A stretch of 37,877 nucleotides of DNA from Chara braunii (lineage: Eukaryota > Streptophyta > Charophyceae > Charales > Characeae), in assembly GCA_003427395.1 (NCBI GenBank), contig BFEA01000087.1, positions 1,928,440 through 1,966,316 of the forward strand. Direction: 5' to 3'. This document shows positions 18,506-28,459 of the stretch, piece after piece. The position numbers and the translations under genes were made by a program. Within the stretch, counting starts at the first letter, position 1; each line of letters starts with the position of its first letter. The notes under the pieces are model-generated. The model saw only the letters and a program-made list of their open reading frames with translations, made no database searches and had not been told where the DNA came from.

Positions 18506-19780
18506 AAGGCAAACATACATCCATGCCACGACAAGGCAGGCCCTGGGGCAAAAACGGCCTCAGTCCCCTGAAGAAGAGCGATGAGAACATCAATCCAAAT
18601 AACTTCGATAGAGCAACAATACATCAAGAGCATGCATAGCAGACACAATCAAACCTAGCAACGAGAAGCAGCACGGCAGAAGGATGAAGCAGAAAGTGAG
18701 AAGTACACAGTATACAATTCTCCCGAATCAGCTCGAACCAAAAATAGGCATCATGCCCGTAGTCGTCAAGATCCTGTCCGAGTATCTGGTGGTAGACCCT
18801 ACATGTTTCATCCGGCCGCTAGGGCCGGAATCGTCAGGGGTCTAATGTCACGGCGGAGATAGAAAAGCAACTGTGCATACCCAATATATAATCTAGGCTA
18901 TTCCTGCAGACCAGCTAAAAGACCCAGACCATCTACCACCAAAACAAACACAATCCCAATAGGGTCCAACGTCAGACCCGGACGCCCCGAAAACAGGCGG
19001 GGGCCAACAAGAGGGGCAAAACCCACCCAGACACCGAAATGGGCAATTTGGCCAATACGGCCGCAGACACAAAACAACTAATCCAAAAAAGTCCCAAAGA
19101 CATGCTCAAATGGGACGATGGGCCAACAAATCAGACTGAACAGGTGCCCCCAAACAGGTCTGAGCCTAACCCCTGTAGAACAGATGGTATCCAGCCAATC
19201 TCCTTTTTTTTTTTTTTTCTTTCCTTCTTTTCCTTTTTCTTTTTGACAGTGAGTTCGTAACCCTTTCTCCCGCAGTTCTGATCAGAAAACAAATTTAAGC
19301 AATCCATTGCTATGGACACTGGTATCTGCAATTGCAGCGCCCTGTGAGATGCTGGGAGGAACTCTTTTATAATATGAAGCATGAGCTGCATCTTGGGTTT
19401 CTAGCGGTGAATCTCTTACCCATCTATCTATCATCTTCAGTTCGTAAAGGTCGGTTAAAGAAAATCGTATGAGAAAACCACTTTCACTCCTCACTCGGAT
19501 GGCTTGCGAGAAGGGATCCAAACCGGATATCCCCCCTACATCCATCTATTGTAACCGAAGCAGGCATCTTTTCTAGCCAAAGCATTGGCTTCTGCCCATC
19601 TTTTCTGCAGCTTCGCACTCTGGCAACAATAGACTTGGCACTGGCAACATGCCTCTTCCAATCCAAGAGGACAATTTGGTGCAGGTTGGAAAGCAAGGAG
19701 GCCCTAACTGTAGTCAATGAGCCCTTCAGAACTGCCCGCACTTCATCATTAGGCTGCGGCCTCCAAAGATTGCAGAGTAG

Positions 19781-19783
<3 letters not shown>
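18506..19783. other. No recognised gene; PLE and LINE flank
   Basis: Purine-rich, low-coding DNA. A T tract at 19204-19218 could be the tail of an older minus-strand retroposed copy, but I found no matching duplication. A minus-strand open stretch at 19484-19741 reads as plausible protein (LLSNLHQIVLLDWKRHVASA) and would continue across the empty LINE site. I could not assign it, and stops lie on either side. It may be a degraded older retroelement or exon fragment. Confidence 0.5.
19766..19783 (+). repeat. LINE target-site duplication, left copy
   Basis: AAGATTGCAGAGTAGGGT occurs here, abutting the poly(T), and again at 20622-20639 with no mismatch over 18 bases. Duplications of this length and placement are typical of target-primed reverse transcription. 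Confidence 0.9.

Positions 19784-19815
<32 letters not shown>
19784..19815 (-). repeat. Poly(A) tail of the LINE (T tract on the plus strand)
   Basis: An uninterrupted T tract directly after the left duplication, representing the 3' tail of the minus-strand LINE. Confidence 0.88.
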
Positions 19816-19818
<3 letters not shown>

Positions 19819-20055
19819 TCCAATCTATTGGTGGGGAGCAGCACCTGGTGGAAAGCGGGTCCAGCGTCCCTTTGAGAACAATATCATAGGAGTAGCATTG
19901 ATCCACGAAAACCAACCCGAACCCCCATCCATCCCAGTCTAGAACTGAAGAGTATAATGCCTCTTCACCCATCATGGACGCCAGAAAGAACTTGCAAACC
20001 AAGCATCTATCCTCATCCGTTTCCTGAACCTTTCTCTCAAGGACTGTACAAGGGA

Positions 20056-20620
20056 TTACCCATACCAAGAGGCAGGGACTAAACAATTACTTGGAGGGGA
20101 AAAGAAGTCCGGAAACTCAGAGACAGGACTGAGGGGGATAGAGGGGTCAACAGAACTCCAATCATGAAAAATCAGCTGATAATTCCTCTTGATGGGCTCC
20201 TGAGAATTAGTGTGTCCTTCCTCCCAAATTACTTTACCCAGCCTCCCTACCTGGTCCCCGCCCAGCCAGCATTTATTAAAGAGGTTGATTTGATGCCAAA
20301 TATCATTTCGTAAGGAAAAGTGAAGAAGTTTTTCTTTAAGTTGTTGCCACTTAACCGAGATTACTGTTTGAATATGTTGTTTGATAGAATCTGTAAAGTC
20401 CGGTCCATCCAATTGGGCACCCTCCATTTCAAAGGTGCATCTTCTTGTCCAAATTGCCCAGATAATGGCTTTTCTACTTATTGAGAATAGATTAGTAGTA
20501 AACTTTTCCTCTTGGTTGGGATGCCAACAATCCAGAAGAAGGGCCTTCCAGTCCCATGGCCACGCCTGGGATGTACCCAGCTGGTTCCAAATCCTAACCC
20601 ACCATCTCCACAGCCAGATC
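20056..20620 (-). pseudogene. LINE ORF2 C-terminal fragment
   Basis: Read on the minus strand from the truncation point, the frame contains IWLWRWWVRIWNQLGTSQAW, then RKAIIWAIWTRRCTFEMEGA. This is a W-x-IW-x-x-R pattern common near the C-terminus of plant LINE ORF2 proteins. It is open to the stop at 20056. It lacks endonuclease, RT and the zinc-binding HLxxxC motif. The fragment is non-functional by truncation although it contains no internal stop, suggesting a fairly young insertion. Confidence 0.72.
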
Positions 20621-20621
20621 G

Positions 20622-20639
20622 AAGATTGCAGAGTAGGGT
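20622..20639 (+). repeat. LINE target-site duplication, right copy
   Basis: Perfect 18-bp partner of 19766-19783. Confidence 0.9.
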
Positions 20640-20677
20640 AAGTTTCATTGGTGGTAGTTTCACAGCAAGAATAGTGG

Positions 20678-20767
20678 CGGGGCCCAAGTTTCGTGGCAAA
20701 AATACATCTTTCGCTGCAGATTTACAGGACCTGGTCGTGTCACAGCAAAAATATTTGCGGGCAGGGT
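20678..20767 (+). repeat. Tandem repeat unit interrupted by the solo LTR
   Basis: GGGGCCCAAGTTTCGTGGCA and the following AAAAATACATCTTTCG closely resemble the sequence right after the solo LTR (GGGTCCCAATTTTGTTGCA, AAAAATACACCTTTCG; 23070-23104). Without the LTR these would be neighbouring units of a short tandem repeat into which the element inserted. The last four bases, GGGT (20764-20767), are the duplication. Confidence 0.55.
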
Positions 20768-21345
20768 TGTGATAAGCTCAGATCCGTACCGCGCGGCTTC
20801 CCGTATCCCTGAGGAAAGATCCCACGGAAGCCCCGAAGTACGGACACAGACAGAAAGGGGTTTTTCCTGCTTTTGTTTTCTTTTTGAAACAGCTTTTTCA
20901 TTTTGTTTGGTTAATAACTCCCGCGCGGGCGAATAGCGGCCGCGGTATGAAAACCAAGAAACGGGGGCGGTTGGGACTTTTTGAATTTTTTTGCGCGCGC
21001 ACGCCCGAGCTCCGATCTCTTCGCGCATCTCGCATCCCCGTTTCTTGCTTTGCATCCCTGCGCCATCTTCCCTTCTTGCTCCGCGCATTTTCCCCATGCC
21101 GGACTCTTTGTCTTCCCCTCCGCCCAGCTCGATCCTATCCCCGCGAAGTGATTGGCCGCGTAGTTGGGATGCTCGGATCAATGTGGAGAGCGGGAAACCG
21201 CGCGCCACTTGAACGGACACCCCAATCACGTAGGACCATGCCATCCCGCGGGTCGAACCCTCTAACTCCCCACCTTCCTCCTGTCCTGCTCATCTACAAC
21301 CTGTGTTGCCCGCACCTCGCGCTGACAACCCGCCGCCTCCCACGC

Positions 21346-21352
21346 TATAAAT
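21346..21352 (+). promoter_or_regulatory. Candidate TATA box of the solo LTR
   Basis: TATAAAT about 580 bases into the LTR, in a GC-rich context that then becomes pyrimidine-rich (CTCTCCTCTCTTCCTC). Its placement upstream of the LTR ORF parallels gypsy A (1817). Confidence 0.5.
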
Positions 21353-22126
21353 TCACGCAACCCTCTCCTCTCTTCCTCTTTGATCTCGGCTGCAATGCTG
21401 CACGAGCTATGCGCGAGAGTCCGCGGCGCCGAACAGGCTCGACGAGCCCAAGGACGGGTGGAGTGACGACGTGGGGTGGACCCGCGGTAGTCTCGGGGTG
21501 AAGCAGTCGGAGGGACTGAGCAGTGGTGGGGATTGGACGCCAGCCGCGGCAGGGCCTTGTGGCTATGGTGGTCGGTGGTCTTGGGCAGTTTGAAGGCTGC
21601 GCCTGGGGGCGGCAGTTAATTGAAATTTTTGTGTACAAGAAGGACTCGCTTTTATCTCCATTGCTGCTTTGTCTATGCATGTCGTGTGTGTGAAGCCCCG
21701 ATTGATGGGCGCTGGTTGTGCGCACGAGTGATGTCGAAGGTCCATGGATGATTAGATGTCCTGTCAAGGATTGTTGATTGCATGCATGTATGTGTGTATG
21801 TACTCGTCCGGGCGGGGATGGGGAAACTGACTTGGGGAACCGTCTGCTTCGGAGTATGAGTGTGTTAGCCCCATTGTTCCCCTCCCTTCCGCGGCCCTTC
21901 CTGCGCGCACGCGCAGTCTCGATGTAACTTACTCTCCCTCTCCCTCTCGCCTTTTTCGTTTGCGAACTGGTAGTCATTGCTTGGATCGTCTCGTCCCCAC
22001 ACCGGTGACGTCAACCGTCTGCGTCCGCGCACGCGGTCTACGCCCCCGCGAGGGGAAGAGAGCTTAGATTCCGCCATCTTCCTCCGACGTACTAACTTTG
22101 AGAGAGAAGGTTGCATCGAGTGTTGT

Positions 22127-22648
22127 ATGGAGTCGATGTTGGTTCGGATGACCGGGAGCGCGGGATCTTGCCCGTGTTCATCGCCTACCTCCGATCGCCT
22201 CATCTCGCTACCGACCTTCCCCATCACAGATGACGACAGCGTCTACTGCGATGCGGACGTACGGCGCGCGCTGAGACGAACGGAGCAAGTGTGTTGGCAG
22301 GACCCGCCTCGGGCTTGTGATATAAGGGGAAACGGGTTTGTTTTGATTGATCGTTTTGATTCCCCGACTCTAATCTTGCCTTACACGGGTTTAACTGTGT
22401 TGCCCTGGTCGGCCGCTCACGCCGCGTGGCGTCCGCGGTTTGATTGTCGCTGGTGTCGCCAGGGGGATTCGTGTCCTTGGCGACGCTTGGTTCTGGGTTA
22501 CGAGGGAGCGACACATTTCCCCGAGCTCTCCCGTAATGAGGGGGCGCTGCCCGCGCAATTTCGAATTCGGACGCCAGCGAGTCGTCCCTCCGCTTCACCC
22601 TCTCGGGAACTTCTGCGCGGACTTTGCGAGTCCGACGCCGAGGCGTGA
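22127..22648 (+). CDS. LTR-encoded ORF in the solo LTR (173 aa)
   Basis: The first in-frame ATG is 22127 (MESMLVRMTG); the frame is open to the TGA at 22646. The core GFVLIDRFDSPTLILPYTGL, then TVLPWSAAHAAWRPRFDCRWC, aligns with the LTR ORFs of gypsy A and the minus-strand LTR (VVIST-FPP--LLLPYH-LT--PW--IAPYWP--PC--C), including the final C-x2-C. Overall similarity is low, so the alignment is a by-eye proposal. The protein continues with Arg/Pro/Ser-rich sequence. Unknown function; no membrane segment or signal peptide. Confidence 0.5.
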   Translation: MESMLVRMTGSAGSCPCSSPTSDRLISLPTFPITDDDSVYCDADVRRALRRTEQVCWQDPPRACDIRGNGFVLIDRFDSPTLILPYTGLTVLPWSAAHAAWRPRFDCRWCRQGDSCPWRRLVLGYEGATHFPELSRNEGALPAQFRIRTPASRPSASPSRELLRGLCESDAEA

Positions 22649-23069
22649 AGGCCTCGAACCAACCACCTCTGCAGCAACAACCCGACGGTCCGGTCACTTC
22701 GTGAGGCCGATGACAAGGCCTGAAGGCTTCGAACCCCCTACCTATCCCCCTAACCCACGACGACCGGAGTTTCTGTTTTCCGCGGCCATGACCCTTTCCC
22801 CTTGATGCCTTTTCCTGTCCTGATACACGGCGGCAGTTCGTTTTTGCGGAAACCTTCCTGATTTTATCGTTCGGAGTGACCCGACCTCCACGGGACTTCG
22901 CGGCGACAGTTCGACCCCGGGGAAAACCTCTGGCACGAAACGAGGGCCTCCCGTTTCGTCCGGGAGACTCAACCCTTACGGCCAAAAATCCTCGGCCACG
23001 CCCCTCCTAGAACTCTGATCGGCGACCCCGTACGGAAAGCCGCGAGGGGGCGTGAGGTTGCGTATCACA

Positions 23070-23586
23070 GGGTCCCAATTTTGTTGCAAAAATACACCTT
23101 TCGGACCCCAACAACATTTCCATTGGGAAACTTTGAAAACACGCTATTTCTGCAATTACCCCTCTAGAGTATTGCTCCTCTCACAGTTTCATAGACATAG
23201 GTGTGGGCACTCTACTTTCCTCTACGACACTCTACTACTCTACTCTACTCTTCTCTACTCTATGACACCCTACTCTATTTTACTCTTATCTACTATATGA
23301 CACTCTCTACAACACTCTACTCTACTCTTATCTACTCCTCTATGACACTTTACTCTACGGTACTCTTATGTACTCTACTGTACGCCACTCTACTCTATGA
23401 CACTCTACTCGATTCTACGACACTGTATGACACTCTCCTCTACTCTAGTATGGTACTCTCTTTACCGTTTCGGCAGTTTTGGTTGGGGGCGTAACCCAGA
23501 CCGCCCACACCGCAGACGCTAAGCTATTCGTCAATTAAACTTAATCTTCGTACCCAGTTTTAGGCTATTCTTTATTTCCCTGTGAT

Positions 23587-23628
<42 letters not shown>

Positions 23629-23896
23629 ATTCTATTTCGGTTTCTGCAAGTGTTCCTATTTTTGCGGGCATTGCCCGCACCGCGGGCGCTTAGCTAGTGA
23701 AGATTATTACGGCTTACTCGACAGCTCGGTTTGACAATATATATAGCTGGAAGCCACCTAAAAAAAAAAAAAGTCCTGATGATGATCCTCCAGCAATTTG
23801 TAGGAAGTTGTCTCTCTGGAGCAGTGACAAGGGCTCTTCCCCCCGTAATGGAAGTGGCGTGTGGTGCCGTGTGCATAGCTCGTATCTGAGGGCCTC
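23070..23896. other. Simple-repeat DNA, no gene
   Basis: A CTCTACTCTATGACA-type satellite occupies about 23205-23455. T tracts lie at 23589-23627 and an A tract at 23760-23773. Two similar 28-base stretches ending ...ACGCTAAGCT and ...GCGCTTAGCT occur at 23503-23530 and 23671-23698. No coding region is supported. Confidence 0.65.
23205..23455 (+). repeat. CTCTACTCTATGACA-type minisatellite
   Basis: Irregular tandem copies of ACTCTACTCTATGAC and shorter CTCTA/CTACT units run over about 250 bases. Open frames here are Leu/Tyr/Thr/Ser-only and are artefacts of the repeat. Confidence 0.82.
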
Positions 23897-24115
23897 GTGA
23901 CGCCCAACCTCACGCCCGACACGACTTTCTGATCGGAGAGGGAGTGGGCCTGGAAGTGCGAAAAGGGGTGTGCCAAGGATTTTTGGAAAGTGGGGGTGGA
24001 GTCCCAGGTTGAAACTGAGATCTCTTGTGGCAAGTTTCGGGGATGCGAATCCAGGGGGAGGATAGGCGCGGATCGGAGTCCTGCTGTAGACCTTGGTGAT
24101 GCGGGGCTATCGCCT

Positions 24116-24685
24116 CTAGTGATTCCGTCGTCTGGGTCGGACACATATCTGGTGAACCGTCGGGACGCTATGGCTATCTCGCTGATTGACCACTTGTCGA
24201 CGTCTGGCGTCGCAGATCTCGGAGTTGGACGTGGCTGGTCTCAGCCGAAGGTTGTGTGCCCGTCGCTCCCCCTCCAAGCGGGTTCGCCGGATGAAGTCGG
24301 AAGTTCGATACTCGTGGTCCTGCAGGCACTCCGAGCACGGGGGCTGGGGGCAATAGGGGGCGATGGCGAGCCAGGGCACGACGGTCAAGGAGTGATATGG
24401 TAGGATGCGGTGATAGGGAGGGAACTCGGTCCCTATGATAATGATACCGGGTCTTGTGACGACGTGACACGTGTGTGGGTTAGAATAGTGAGGGAGAGAG
24501 GGAATGCCTCCCAAGGCCTGATCGAGGTCCCACTCGTAGATTCGTTCGTTTCCCATTAAGTAAGGGAAGTTCAGGGGTTCCGCCCTGGGCCGTGCAGACA
24601 AGCGAGAGTGCTCCCAATATATCCGAAATTCCCGATCCCTTAAACACTCACGGTCAATGACATAACCGGGGGCGTCGACATTCAT
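24116..24685 (-). CDS. LTR-encoded ORF in the minus-strand LTR (189 aa)
   Basis: The frame runs from an ATG at 24685 (MNVDAPGYVIDRECLRDREF) to a TAG at 24116, uninterrupted. The core IIIIGTEFPPYHRILPYHSL, then TVVPWLAIAPYCPQPPCSEC, aligns closely with the gypsy A LTR ORF (FVVISTNFPPFRLLLPYHQL ... IAPYWPRTPCRNC). An Arg-rich tail follows. This is the longest and clearest copy and survives in a truncated, diverged LTR. Unknown function. Conservation of the FPP-x-R-x-LPYH-x-LT and C-x2-C blocks across LTRs with otherwise different sequence argues that it is coding. Confidence 0.6.
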   Translation of the reverse strand: MNVDAPGYVIDRECLRDREFRIYWEHSRLSARPRAEPLNFPYLMGNERIYEWDLDQALGGIPSLPHYSNPHTCHVVTRPGIIIIGTEFPPYHRILPYHSLTVVPWLAIAPYCPQPPCSECLQDHEYRTSDFIRRTRLEGERRAHNLRLRPATSNSEICDARRRQVVNQRDSHSVPTVHQICVRPRRRNH

Positions 24686-25221
24686 GTTGCGAGTTGGGGT
24701 GGAACGTCGGCCATTTGATATTTAGTTGAGTCCAGGGTTCGCGGACGCGCGTGTAGACAACGATTATCTCTGACCGAGTTTACACGCGTATATGCGAGCC
24801 CTGTCCTTCCGTCAGAAGGGCGGAAGCCAGGGGCAACCTTTCAATAGTCTATCATGCCTATTCAATTCATACACAAGCAGGATTACGCCTATCATCCATG
24901 CATCTAGTTTCGAATCAAGGTTTATGCAACATTTCCTTGGCCCATCGATCCGAAATTATGTAAGGGCCAATCGTCGGGGATCAATCAATTACACCCATCA
25001 AAAGACAGAGAAGGGGAGGGGAGGAAGATAACCATTCATCAACACCCGAGGAGAGCAAATGAAAATATACACGTCAACAGAAAAGGGCAAATGACAAGTC
25101 TGAAGGCCGATCCAGGGAAAACAAGAGGGGCGACTCACGTCGATTACCAAAATTGCTCAGAAGGAAAGAAGAAGAATAAAAATGGCTTAGAGGGATAGAA
25201 GAAGAAACTCCTCGCGCACTT

Positions 25222-25225
<4 letters not shown>

Positions 25226-25264
<39 letters not shown>

Positions 25265-25354
25265 NNNNNNNNNNNNNNNNNNNNNNNNNNNNNNNNNNNN
25301 NNNNNNNNNNNNNNNNNNNNNNNNNNNNNNNNNNNNNNNNNNNNNNNNNNNNNN

Positions 25355-25427
<73 letters not shown>
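25226..25427 (+). repeat. (CT)n microsatellite with a 90-base assembly gap
   Basis: (CT)n from 25226 to 25264 and from 25355 to 25427, with N at 25265-25354. It sits at the GA-run position of the related LTR. True length is unknown. Confidence 0.95.
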
Positions 25428-25431
<4 letters not shown>

Positions 25432-26327
25432 CCCCGATGCGGGCAGTCCGCCGCCACGCACCTCCGCAGAGTTGTCACCCCGCTTAGTCCAAGCATGCCA
25501 GTCGGGTTCGCCCGTGTGCCACACACCGTCACGGCCCCATATCAACCCCGCATGCCCAACACCAGCTCGTCGGATCGCCCAACTCATGAGCATGTCATGT
25601 CTCTTCTGACTTTGGTTTAATGCGATCCAAGGATAGATCAAGATGCTTTAACTGTTGTTAAAGCAAAGGATCATCCCAAGAAAGTAAACAAAAAGTTTCA
25701 AGGTTAGCTACCCAGCGAAAGACGTTTTAGCCATAAAGAGCAGAGAAGGAAATAGTCAACTCGATCTAGTTTTACTTATACTCATGCTCGATTTATTCTC
25801 ATGCTCGATAAGCTTAATCATTCTCGTTACTTTTTCATCCCTATATAGTTTTCGCCTAGCATTGCTCGCATCATGGTTTCCTTGACCGGATAGACGTACT
25901 TTGTCAACTAATGGAATGTATTGCACAATTATACCTCTTACTTGTTAGATTTTACTAGTTATAGGCTTGCAAGCGTTAGTTTACCTACACATAAAGGTTC
26001 GATCGTTATGCCGCCTAAGGAAAACAAGTAAGGAACCGGCTTAGAAAGATGAAGTCGATAAGGAAGGTCATTGGATATGACTATTGACTTCACAAAAAGG
26101 AAGAGGAGGATTGAAGGGGGGAAATGAGAAAAGATAGAGAAGGATATAGTATGTGATTGTACGTTGATCAGTGTGACCAACCCAAACATTCAACCTCCTT
26201 TGATAAAGTGGCTTAGTATTTTTTTTGTAAAGAATACTATATCACTCCTTAGCTTGCCTTTAGTCACGTTCCTGTGCTCATTCGACAATACTCTAAAGAT
26301 AAATTATTTACTACCTAAGGAAGGAAT

Positions 26328-26797
26328 AGGAAGACTCCCGTGGGGTCATCCTATTGCTTACTTGGTTCTACACTAACAGGCCTGATAGGATACTGCCGCA
26401 AAAGGGGGTCCTGATGTTTGTCTGTGTCTACTAACTCAATCCTAGCTCGTCTAACTCTGAGAAAGTAGTAGGGTAGCTCCCGTGGGGCCATCCTATTGCG
26501 CTCTTAAGGACAGACTAGGCTCTGATCAAGGAGTAATAGAGGACTTTCGTAAAGACCACCTATTACTAACTTGAATTATGTATTGATTTCTTATAAGATG
26601 TGGTCTGAATTGTTGATGAATGTTGGAACAAGTGTTGGAAATGCCTTAACAAGGTCTTCTCAACTACTTGTTTTTACTGATAAAAGGATACTCTCATGCC
26701 AGTTATCCGGTCGCTTACATAAGATTGTTTAAAATGATTGATTGCAGGAGGACTGCATAGATTTTAAAGGGTGGTTAAGTGCTCCCGTGGGGCTACT
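26328..26797 (+). repeat. Cluster of short hairpin repeats, CTCCCGTGGGG type
   Basis: Copies lie at 26328-26352, 26470-26494, 26534-26565, 26686-26708 and 26778-26797. The best have an 8-13 pair stem, a CGT loop and a following ATTGC. Between the first two copies, stem pairs change together (A-T to G-C at paired positions 7 and 19). The third keeps the CGT loop with a different stem (CTTT/AAAG). Confidence 0.6.
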
Positions 26798-28438
26798 CGA
26801 CTACTCGTTTGACTAACCGTTTTGTCTGGAATTGATCAAGTAGTGGAAGATTCTCATGTAAATCAAGCCACTATTTGTGTATGTCCACCATCCTGCGTAC
26901 ACGATCCACCTTTTGTTTTGAAAGTCGTACCGATGTATCATTACCTATGTATTATGCTTGCGTTTTTCTTTCTTTGCCACAACAATTTATGCAGAGTTAT
27001 CTCTTACCCACCATACAGGAGAATTGTTTGGAAGACAACCATAATGGATTCAGGTGTTGCTTGTCCTGAGATAGTCTGACTGAAGCGCTTGTTCTGATGA
27101 GGCTTGAATCTCTGATCTGGGTCATTATCATAAATATAAGAAGGGTTGAATCTCCTCTATGTCTTGTTATTGGAGAACTCTCTTAAAAGACTAGAAAAAA
27201 TCCCGCTGAGATAGAGAAAGAAGACGATGCGTATCATTAGTTCCCTTTTGGAGCTGGATGATGTATGTAAATGTCGAATAGACCTCTTACCCCTGGAAAA
27301 TTGTATAGTTGTTAGGCTACCTATTTGAAGACCACATATGTTCGCGAGGTCATACGCCATACTTTCTGACTATAAAATTGTAAATGAAACTAACTCTATT
27401 AATTATTGCTACAGAACCCAAATAGATCGTCCAATTTGTAGAGCTATATGATATAGGCCATACTGACTGACTCGGTCTCCCGATAATCGTCTAACTCTGC
27501 AAGTTGTATCATGCAACATATGAGTTTAGGACTATTTGCTTAAAATAACTATCCACTTTGAAAACCTACGGAATATGGTGAAACTATGATAATATAGAGA
27601 GTTGTCTAGCTACTAGCATTAAACTGTAGCAAAGTCATTTAATTGATAGGTACTTTTAGGTGGGAATGAGTTGACGTATATCATATCTATTAGGGTACAA
27701 AGAAGCTCGATCTTTAGTATAGATTTCGAAAAATTTGGGGTATGTATGAAACCCATTATAATCATAGGGTAAGAGAATATGAGGTAGACAATAATAAGTT
27801 TATTTATCTAACAGTTAGAGATCGACTAGTTAGTAGAAATAGGTTTATAACATTATGTCAGTATGATATCAAGTTTGATTGGTAGGGTTGTTTAGTAGAA
27901 GAATCCCGAGATATAAATTAATTATTTCATCACCCGCTTAGTGACAGATTAAACCTTAGTGGCGAGTAGTATAGCAAGCATAATATTATATTATTTACAT
28001 AAAAGATATGTATCCATTTTGGTTACATATGATAAAGTATGATAATGAATTAGCTTTATGAGTCATTGCATAAGGAGTCAAATTAAAATTATCTGACTTT
28101 TGAAAGATATATAAGCAAAGTCGAACTTTATCGATTGGCTAACCATAGAAAAATTATGTTATGTAAAAAGATAAATATGAGACTATTTACTTAAATAATT
28201 ATCTCCTTTAATGCTATACTCTACATGATCAGAGTATGAGAGTATCCGCTTGAGGGATATCCAACTCCTCGAATTACAGAGTTATATAAAGAGTGATAAG
28301 ACTACTTATTCCCGCTATACTAGATGTGTATGACTGGGTATGAATGAACGTATGTGAGAATGAATGATATATGTTTCAAGCGATGTGATATTGTATGTCT
28401 TATTCTTTGTTACGTGAAGTTAGAACTTGTTTTCAATG

Positions 28439-28459
28439 TATATATATATATATATATAT
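28439..28459 (+). repeat. (TA)n microsatellite
   Basis: A short TA dinucleotide run in AT-rich DNA. Confidence 0.9.

Larger units (their letters stand above)
19784..20621 (-). mobile_element. 5'-truncated LINE (L1-like), minus strand
   Basis: An 838-bp insert lies between 18-bp duplications. It begins on the plus strand with 32 T residues (19784-19815), the poly(A) tail of a minus-strand copy. The coding end occupies 20056-20620 and a 3' untranslated part 19816-20055. The absence of RT motifs shows 5' truncation. All three hallmarks of LINE insertion (tail, truncation, long duplication) are present. Confidence 0.88.
20768..23069 (+). mobile_element. Solo LTR (2.3 kb), diverged relative of the gypsy A LTR
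   Basis: The LTR starts TGTGATAAGC and ends GCGTATCACA, an imperfect TG...CA inverted terminus, flanked by GGGT at 20764-20767 and 23070-23073. The last part (AAAATCCTCGGCCACGCCCC, then GGGGCGTGAGGTTG) matches the end of the gypsy A LTR in layout, and a TATAAAT box lies at 21346. No internal gag or pol is present, so it is a solo LTR left by LTR-LTR recombination. The region 20768-22126 contains no other recognised gene. Confidence 0.83.
23898..25600 (-). repeat. Minus-strand LTR related to gypsy A, truncated at its 5' side
   Basis: Reverse-complemented, the left end gives ...GGGCGTGAGGTTGGGCGTCAC, the gypsy A LTR terminus. Further matches are the block GACTCCACCCCCACTTTCC, the LTR ORF, and the block around GGACTAAGCGGGGTGACAAC, followed by GACTG(T/C)CCGCATCGG and a GA run. 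Similarity fades at about 25590-25600, where base composition also changes. So this is most of an LTR, lost at its outer 5' part. The GA run of gypsy A (about 12617) has here grown to a long microsatellite with an assembly gap. Confidence 0.78.

Noticed and set aside
19204-19218. Second LINE tail
   Set aside because: A T tract is present, but I found no target-site duplication and no LINE protein motif next to it.
23776-23800. CTGATGATGATCC as a second ribozyme
   Set aside because: No GAAA segment or pairing arms follow.
25074-25532. Open frames with long Arg-Glu repeats on the minus strand
   Set aside because: They are translations of the (CT)n microsatellite and run through the assembly gap.
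26822-27079. 85-codon frame in the AT-rich region
   Set aside because: No domain, no homologous frame elsewhere in the window, and no supporting context; its length is unremarkable for chance in such a long stretch.
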